DNA of 64,000 nucleotides from JAFANK01 sp036741695. Lineage in GTDB: Bacteria; Vulcanimicrobiota; Vulcanimicrobiia; Eremiobacterales; Eremiobacteraceae. The stretch spans positions 1 to 64,000 of the forward strand of contig DAINRU010000007.1 in assembly GCA_036741695.1 (NCBI GenBank). The letters run 5' to 3'. Position 1 is the first letter of the stretch. Each line of letters opens with the position of its first letter. The notes beneath the pieces are model-generated. The model saw nothing but the letters and a program-made list of their open reading frames with translations. It did no database searches and was not told where the DNA came from. Shown here piece after piece: positions 59,846 through 64,000 of this stretch. A program made the translations under genes and the position numbers.

Positions 59846-59962
59846 TTAGAGCCTCGGACCCCAGCCCGTGAACAGCGTTGTGGTTCCGCCGGGTGTTTGG
59901 ATGAACGAATGATCGTTGTCGATTCGCTCCGAGCTCGGGAGTACGCGTACGCTTGTGTTCAT
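59846..59962 (-). CDS. Candidate 38-residue peptide ending in LFTGWGPRL
   Basis: ATG 59962 has AAGGAG at eight bases spacing, the strongest ribosome-binding site in this region. The ORF of 38 codons ends with TAA five bases before the gntR start. The peptide opens MNTSVRVLPSSERIDNDH and ends in GGTTTLFTGWGPRL. The C-terminus shares F-x-G-W-G-x-R-L/I with the ORF at 516-626. Located first in an ABC-transporter operon controlled by a YtrA-type repressor, it could be an exported or modified peptide, or a leader controlling gntR. Neither is shown. Confidence 0.55.
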   Translation of the reverse strand: MNTSVRVLPSSERIDNDHSFIQTPGGTTTLFTGWGPRL

Positions 59963-59985
59963 GGTGATTGCTCCTTCTTCTTCAT

Positions 59986-60048
59986 CTGTACTAGTGCGTT
60001 ATTGTACTAGCACAATAGTACAATAGTACAATCGACGGCACTTGTCAA
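59986..60048 (-). promoter_or_regulatory. Promoter and YtrA-type operator array of the GntR/ABC operon
   Basis: On the minus strand TTGACA (60048-60043) and TATTGT (60025-60020) are 17 bases apart. TTGTACTA (60002-60009) and TAGTACAA (60016-60023) form an eight-base inverted repeat with a six-base spacer. A further TAGTACAA (60024-60031) and a TGTACTA near 59987 add two half-sites. The repeats cover the -10 box and start point, as expected for repression by the GntR protein. Confidence 0.7.
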
Positions 60049-60088
60049 GGGGTTGAGAAAGATTTTCTTAGAGCTAGAAGAGCTGTGG

Positions 60089-61033
60089 CTACGGGGTTTT
60101 CGCCTCTTTGGCGCCCCGAGGGCCGGCGGCGTCGACGCGCGTGGCTGCCAGGACGCTCGGCCGGGGGAGGGTCACGAGCCAGATCCCGAGCAGCACCACG
60201 GCCGCGCCCACGAGCGTCAGGGGTTCGAACTGCTCGTGCGCGACGAGCATGCCCAAAATGACAGCGAGCACGGGCGTGACGTAGGCCAAAAGAGACAGGC
60301 GCGTGACCGGCACGATCTTCATAAGGGCGAAGAAGGCCAAGAAGACGATCGACGAGCCGAAGACGATGAGGTAGGCCAGCGCTGCGAGCGAGACCGGGGT
60401 GAAATGGATGGCACGGCCGTGCTCGGCGATGAGCGCGATGACGCCGAGAAGGCTGCCCCCCAACAGTTGGCCGGGGCCAACCGTGGCGAGCGGCGGTATG
60501 CCGTGCGCATAGCGCTTGGCGAAGACGCTCGCGAACGACGCGCAGGCGGCGGCGACGAGCAAAGCGGCGACGCCGAGCGCCGGAACGTGTGCGGCGCTTA
60601 TCACCTCGGACCAGTAGATCATGATGACGCCCACAAAGCCGGCGCAAAGACCCAGCACATTGATCGGCGACAAGCGCTCGATCTTGAAGATGTACGCGGC
60701 GTTGATCGCTGTCAGAATCGGCATGGTCGCGAAGAGCACGGCGGCGAGGCCGCTCGGGACCGTCTGTTCGGCCCAATAGATAAGTGCATACTGGACGCAG
60801 AAGAGCAGCGTCGCCTGGACGGCCAGGTGCGCGAGATAGATGCGCTGGCGCGGCCACGGCGCGCGGAGCAGGAGGGCGATGCTCGTGAGGATGAGGCCGG
60901 ACGCGAACATGCGCATCGCGGCGCCGGAGACGGGGGGCACACCCTGCAGGCCGAGCCGGATGGCGAGCCACGTGCTGCTCCAGATCCACACCACGATTGC
61001 GAAGAGCCCCACGGTCTGCAGCTGCTTGCTCAC
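60089..61033 (-). CDS. EamA/DMT-family transporter
   Basis: A 314-residue drug/metabolite transporter with ten helices in two EamA repeats (AIVVWIWSSTWLAIRLGLQGV...; VAALLVAAACASFASVFAKRY...). Blocks QYALIYWAEQTVPSGLAAVLFATMPILTA and LAYVTPVLAVILGMLVAHEQFEPL match RhtA/YedA-type exporters. It starts at GTG 61033, overlapping the phosphatase stop as GTGA; the open frame to 61342 lies inside that gene. Substrate unknown, possibly amino acids. Confidence 0.87.
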   Translation of the reverse strand: MSKQLQTVGLFAIVVWIWSSTWLAIRLGLQGVPPVSGAAMRMFASGLILTSIALLLRAPWPRQRIYLAHLAVQATLLFCVQYALIYWAEQTVPSGLAAVLFATMPILTAINAAYIFKIERLSPINVLGLCAGFVGVIMIYWSEVISAAHVPALGVAALLVAAACASFASVFAKRYAHGIPPLATVGPGQLLGGSLLGVIALIAEHGRAIHFTPVSLAALAYLIVFGSSIVFLAFFALMKIVPVTRLSLLAYVTPVLAVILGMLVAHEQFEPLTLVGAAVVLLGIWLVTLPRPSVLAATRVDAAGPRGAKEAKTP

Positions 61034-61809
61034 AATGAAGCCCTGACGATCTTCATGACATCGTCGAAGAGACGGCCGTTGGTTGAGATGGCGTTGCCGC
61101 CATCGATCGTCCGGCGCCCCCGCCAATCGGTGAAGGTGCCGCCGGACTCTTCGAGGATGGGTGCAAGGGCAGCGCAGTCCCAGATGCTCACGATGGGATC
61201 GAGCGCGACCTCTGCACGGCCAGTCGCGACGAGCAGGTGGGCGTAGCAATCGCCCCAGCCGCGGCGCGTACGTGCGGCGGCCTGGATGCGATCTGTAGCG
61301 GTGTCGAAGCCATGCGCGCGGGCAGCGTAGAAATCGCCGCATAGGACGAGGGCATCGCCGAGCGTGGCAACCGCAGAGGTGCGCGCCGGCACGCCGTCGC
61401 GCCGGCAGCCCAAACCGCGCGCCGCGGCAGTAGTCTCGCCGAGCGCGGGCAGGCGCATGACGCCTGCCACCGGTTCTCCATCGATCTCAACGCCGACGAG
61501 GGTGCCGAACAGCGGCACGCCGCGAACGTACGAGAACGTGCCGTCGATGGGATCGAGGATCCAACGCCGGCCAGATGCGCCATGGTGGACGCCGAATTCC
61601 TCGCCGACGACGCCGTCATCCGGATATGTCTCGTGAATGCGCCGGCGCATGAGCTGCTCGGCTTCGCGGTCGGCGACGGTCACGATCGTGCCGTCGCCCT
61701 TGCGCTCGGCGCGGGGATGCTTGCCGAAATACGAGAGGGCGATCTCACCTGCGTCGCGGGCAAGCCTGTCGGCGAACGAGAGCAGCTCTTCGAGGCTCGG
61801 GGTAGTCAC
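61030..61809 (-). CDS. Inositol monophosphatase-family phosphatase (HisN-like)
   Basis: A magnesium-dependent phosphatase of 259 residues. Motif 1 is EEFGVH with GEE at about residue 70, motif 2 is WILDPIDGTFSYVRG (about 83) and motif 3 is WDCAALAPILEESGG (about 212). The segment WGDCYAHLLVATGRAEVALDP is typical of histidinol-phosphate phosphatases (HisN) within the family, so histidine biosynthesis is the best guess; inositol or other sugar phosphates are alternatives. Its stop overlaps the EamA start. Confidence 0.87.
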   Translation of the reverse strand: MTTPSLEELLSFADRLARDAGEIALSYFGKHPRAERKGDGTIVTVADREAEQLMRRRIHETYPDDGVVGEEFGVHHGASGRRWILDPIDGTFSYVRGVPLFGTLVGVEIDGEPVAGVMRLPALGETTAAARGLGCRRDGVPARTSAVATLGDALVLCGDFYAARAHGFDTATDRIQAAARTRRGWGDCYAHLLVATGRAEVALDPIVSIWDCAALAPILEESGGTFTDWRGRRTIDGGNAISTNGRLFDDVMKIVRASL

Positions 61810-61874
61810 GCGCTAGGGTGTCCGCGAAACCGAAGGGCCGACCCTCTAATGGTGCGCGGCCGCCGGCGGTGCCT

Positions 61875-63056
61875 TCACTTCACCCACTCCGGCCAGGGGA
61901 CAGCGATCAGCAGTTGCGCGTTGGTCTGCGACTGCACACCGGGCTGATCGATCGGGCGCAGATACTCGATGACGAATCGAGAGTGCACGGTCGGCGCGAA
62001 CACGCCGTAGACATCCCAATCGCGCGTGGCATAGGGATTGGCGGCAGCGTCATAGCGCACGCCGAGGTAGGAATGCGGCGTGGGATAGTATTTGAAGGTG
62101 ACAAAGCCGGCGCTCGATGCCGCGGATGTGCCCAAGCCGTCAGCATTGGTGTCATTGCCCCACAGCTGCTGCCCGACGAGCGAGAAGTGCCGATTCGACC
62201 AGCCGCCCTGGATGCCGTCGCGATAGTAGCGGTCTGAGAATGAAGCCCCGGGAGTGCCCGACTGGAAGTTGCGGGTGCCGGCCAAGCGCAAGGCGCCAAA
62301 CTCGATATTGTCCGGCAGCGTGTACGTCGCGGACGCGAAGATCTCCGGTATCGCGAAGAGCTGCGTGAGATTGCTCGGCGGCGTGGGCGCTCCATATGCG
62401 GCGCCTTCATACTCGGCGAAATCGAGCGATACCTCAGCATCGATCCGGTTATTGCGCTGTCCGAACATCCCGCCCCAACGCGGCGTCGTGAAGTTGGCGC
62501 TGTTGTGGCCGACGGTGTAGACGTACGCCTCCTGGGGCGTAAACGTGTCCAGCCGCTGCGTCGCGTTTTGGATGAGTGGCAGATTGTATTCACCGAGGCG
62601 TTCGAAAACGCCGGTCGTGGCTGCGACGTGTTGGACCCATGCGTAGTAGAGACTGCTCGGCGCGCCCTGACTGCCGAAGAAATAGCGGGCGTAGTACGAG
62701 AACGAGTCGCTCGGTCCGAAGTTGGCCGTCGAGATCAGTATCGCCAGCGCGTTGAAGCGACGCGACTGCGCCGGCGGCAGATCCTTCATGTACTCCTCTT
62801 GGAAGCGCAACACGAGCGGAAATTCTTTGTGGCGAGGCAGCTTGGGTATTTGGAAGCCGGCCTTGCGAAAGGCGTTGCCAAACGCATTGAGTTCGGGAAC
62901 CGCCGTGTGGCATGTCTGACACGAGAAACCGTACCGCTCGGCGAAGATTGGTGTGGCTGCCGCTGGCTCAGGTCCGGACAGCAGCATAGCCAGCACCGAG
63001 AGCGCGACGAACGCCGTGGGGAGCGCCGGCATCCTCGCGGTGAACCTACTGAACAA
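61875..63056 (-). CDS. Cyc2-like outer-membrane porin-cytochrome
   Basis: A 393-residue exported protein. A signal peptide is followed by one heme c site, Cys46-Gln-Thr-Cys49-His50, in GFSCQTCHTAVPELNAFGNAFRKAGF. After about residue 80 the sequence is a series of amphipathic strands with aromatic girdles (SYYARYFFG, FVTFKYYPTPHSYLGVRYD, SRFVIEYLRP), a beta barrel. The CxxCH...LNAFGxxFxxxG layout is that of Cyc2, the fused cytochrome-porin that takes electrons from Fe(II) outside the cell. The gene overlaps by 11 bases the upstream cupredoxin lipoprotein, a possible periplasmic acceptor. A related porin-cytochrome of other function cannot be excluded. Confidence 0.75.
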   Translation of the reverse strand: MFSRFTARMPALPTAFVALSVLAMLLSGPEPAAATPIFAERYGFSCQTCHTAVPELNAFGNAFRKAGFQIPKLPRHKEFPLVLRFQEEYMKDLPPAQSRRFNALAILISTANFGPSDSFSYYARYFFGSQGAPSSLYYAWVQHVAATTGVFERLGEYNLPLIQNATQRLDTFTPQEAYVYTVGHNSANFTTPRWGGMFGQRNNRIDAEVSLDFAEYEGAAYGAPTPPSNLTQLFAIPEIFASATYTLPDNIEFGALRLAGTRNFQSGTPGASFSDRYYRDGIQGGWSNRHFSLVGQQLWGNDTNADGLGTSAASSAGFVTFKYYPTPHSYLGVRYDAAANPYATRDWDVYGVFAPTVHSRFVIEYLRPIDQPGVQSQTNAQLLIAVPWPEWVK

Positions 63057-63519
63057 TGATCACGCCTCGCATGCCGCTCGTGTAATGGTAATAGCAGCCG
63101 AAGAGGTACTGTCCGACTGCCAACGTGGTGAACGTCCGCGAAAAACTTCCAGCGGTCAGCAAGCCGCTCGACCAGCCGGCCTGCGACACGTCTGTGCCGC
63201 TCGGCGTCAGCGCGCTGAACGGGATCGGCGCGCCGCCCGGAAACGACGAACCTGGAATCCCTGTCGCCGTGTGATTGAAGCCGTCTTGATTGTGGAACTG
63301 GATGACCGTGCCGCTCGCGACCACGACGAGCGCGGGGCTGAAACCACCGACCATGCCGTACGCGCTGGACATGTCAGGATAGTTGATCAGGCTGATCGCC
63401 ACCGTCACCGCGGATGTCAGGTGCTGGTTCGCGCCGCTCGGCAGCGACTGCGCTCCGGGCGTGCAACCGGCCACGCTCAGGGCGACAGCCGCGATCGCCG
63501 ACATGCCTTTGAAGCCCAT
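63046..63519 (-). CDS. Cupredoxin lipoprotein
   Basis: A 157-residue blue-copper protein with lipobox SVAGC (Cys19), hence membrane-anchored. Copper ligands are His83 in FNHTATG, Cys142 and His145 in GCYYHYTSGM and Met150. ATG 63519 is chosen because the longer frame runs through the divergent repair gene. It overlaps the Cyc2-like gene by 11 bases, so the two are translationally linked and may exchange electrons, as rusticyanin does with Cyc2. The CTGAAA-type repeat lies 24-40 bases upstream. Confidence 0.82.
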   Translation of the reverse strand: MGFKGMSAIAAVALSVAGCTPGAQSLPSGANQHLTSAVTVAISLINYPDMSSAYGMVGGFSPALVVVASGTVIQFHNQDGFNHTATGIPGSSFPGGAPIPFSALTPSGTDVSQAGWSSGLLTAGSFSRTFTTLAVGQYLFGCYYHYTSGMRGVIIVQ

Positions 63520-63542
63520 GATCGGCACTGTAGCGAACAGCG

Positions 63543-63559
63543 CTGAAAGGCAAATGAAA
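63543..63559 (+). promoter_or_regulatory. Degenerate phased CTGAAA repeat upstream of the cupredoxin lipoprotein
   Basis: CTGAAA at 63543 and ATGAAA at 63554, 11 bases apart, in the divergent region between the cupredoxin and HhH-GPD genes. Its orientation matches the repair gene, opposite to the arrangement at the other two sites relative to their genes. Confidence 0.3.
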
Positions 63560-63582
63560 AGCCGGCGGAGCAACCGACTGGC

Positions 63583-64000
63583 ATGAGCCCCAAACGCGCC
63601 ACGGACCTCTACCCCTTCACACCCGACGAACGAAAGAACCAGCTCCTTGCGAAGAGCGGCACGGCGCTGCTCATCGGTTTGTGTCTCGACCAGCAGGTGC
63701 GCACCGAGAAGGCGATGAGCGGTCCGTACGACCTGCGCGAGCGACTCGGGCATCTCGATGCCAGAAAGATCGCGGCCATGCGCCCGTCCTCGCTCGCCTC
63801 GGCATTTCGACGAACCCCTGCGCTGCACCGATATCCGGGGATGATGGCCAAGCGCGTGCGCGCGCTTTGCGCGATCATCGCGGGTGAATATCGCAACGAT
63901 GGCGCGCGCGTGTGGAAAGATGTGAGGACGGCCAAGGAGCTCTACGACCGCTTCAGGGCGCTGCCCGGATTCGGCGAGGGCAAGGCCAAGACGGGCGTGC
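63583..64000 (+). CDS. HhH-GPD-type base excision DNA repair protein (partial)
   Basis: From ATG 63583 the frame stays open to the window end, 139 codons. It matches the short HhH-GPD-type proteins common in Actinobacteria: DLYPFTPDERKNQLLAKSGTALLIGLCLDQQVRTEKAMSGPYDLRERLG, then SAFRRTPALHRYPGMMAKRVRALCAIIAGEY and the helix-hairpin-helix ALPGFGEGKAKTGV. The remaining part, probably about 50 residues, lies beyond the window. Such proteins resemble EndoIII/MutY glycosylases but lack the iron-sulfur loop; exact activity unknown. It is divergent from the cupredoxin gene. Confidence 0.85.
   Translation, partial: MSPKRATDLYPFTPDERKNQLLAKSGTALLIGLCLDQQVRTEKAMSGPYDLRERLGHLDARKIAAMRPSSLASAFRRTPALHRYPGMMAKRVRALCAIIAGEYRNDGARVWKDVRTAKELYDRFRALPGFGEGKAKTGV

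Noticed and set aside
1..64000. tRNA, rRNA, integrase, transposase or prophage genes
   Set aside because: I looked for T-loop-like motifs, rRNA-like stretches and transposase or integrase motifs and found none; short TTCGA matches lie inside clear protein-coding genes.

Overview
The window is a 64 kb piece of a high-GC, gene-dense bacterial draft scaffold. It has three runs of N: 10 bases at 7679, and 100 bases each at 15423 and 58693, the latter two almost certainly standing for gaps of unknown length. A Cyc2-like outer-membrane porin-cytochrome points to a diderm. An AdnAB-like helicase-nuclease pair, an actinobacterial-style HhH-GPD protein, many Pro/Thr-rich secreted proteins and orphan solute-binding proteins fit an uncultured lineage such as Candidatus Eremiobacterota (WPS-2). 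That assignment is inference. I saw no rRNA, tRNA, transposase, integrase, phage gene or CRISPR array.

Layout. 1-5.4 kb: end of a TIGR01777-SRPBCC protein, an orphan peptide-type solute-binding protein, small membrane proteins, a PilZ protein and an MFS transporter. 5.4-13 kb: a cupredoxin, a large secreted beta-rich protein broken by a gap, a MOSC protein, secreted proteins, proline dehydrogenase and an Ig-like membrane protein. 13-18 kb: fumarase, then phosphoketolase and acetate kinase (phosphoketolase shunt). 18-23 kb: a co-directional catabolic cluster of a beta-hydroxyacid dehydrogenase, a solute-binding lipoprotein, two zinc MDR dehydrogenases and a cupin. 23-30 kb: two overlapping UvrD-like helicase plus RecB-like nuclease genes. 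30-35 kb: a lipoprotein and S53 (sedolisin) protease operon. 35-41 kb: PaiB, a TPR protein and an OmpR-type two-component system, with secreted proteins. 41-45 kb: glutathionyl-hydroquinone reductase, sulfate adenylyltransferase and APS kinase. 45-54 kb: a membrane-anchored TIM-barrel-like protein, a DUF2249-CRP fusion regulator, a rhomboid-like pseudoprotease, an M20 peptidase, a PQQ-type sugar dehydrogenase homologue, an esterase and a cation transporter. 54-56.5 kb: an arsenic island, arsR-arsI-arsC-aquaporin, with a divergent arsN1-like acetyltransferase. 57.7-60 kb: a YtrA-type GntR/ABC operon flanked by two tiny ORFs. 60-64 kb: an EamA transporter and a HisN-like phosphatase, then a cupredoxin lipoprotein overlapping a Cyc2-like porin-cytochrome, and the start of an HhH-GPD repair gene.

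Most notable. (1) The cupredoxin plus Cyc2-like pair resembles the rusticyanin/Cyc2 route of iron oxidation. (2) Two unannotated peptides of 36 and 38 residues, 59 kb apart, share an F-x-G-W-G-x-R C-terminus. (3) A dispersed palindrome with arms AACGGACC/GGTCCGTT sits at gene ends, one copy with paired compensatory changes. (4) Phased 11-bp direct repeats lie upstream of both cupredoxins and the response regulator (CTGAAA), and a separate CTCA array precedes a lipoprotein gene. (5) The ars promoter has TTGACA-17-TAATAT and appears to produce a leaderless message.
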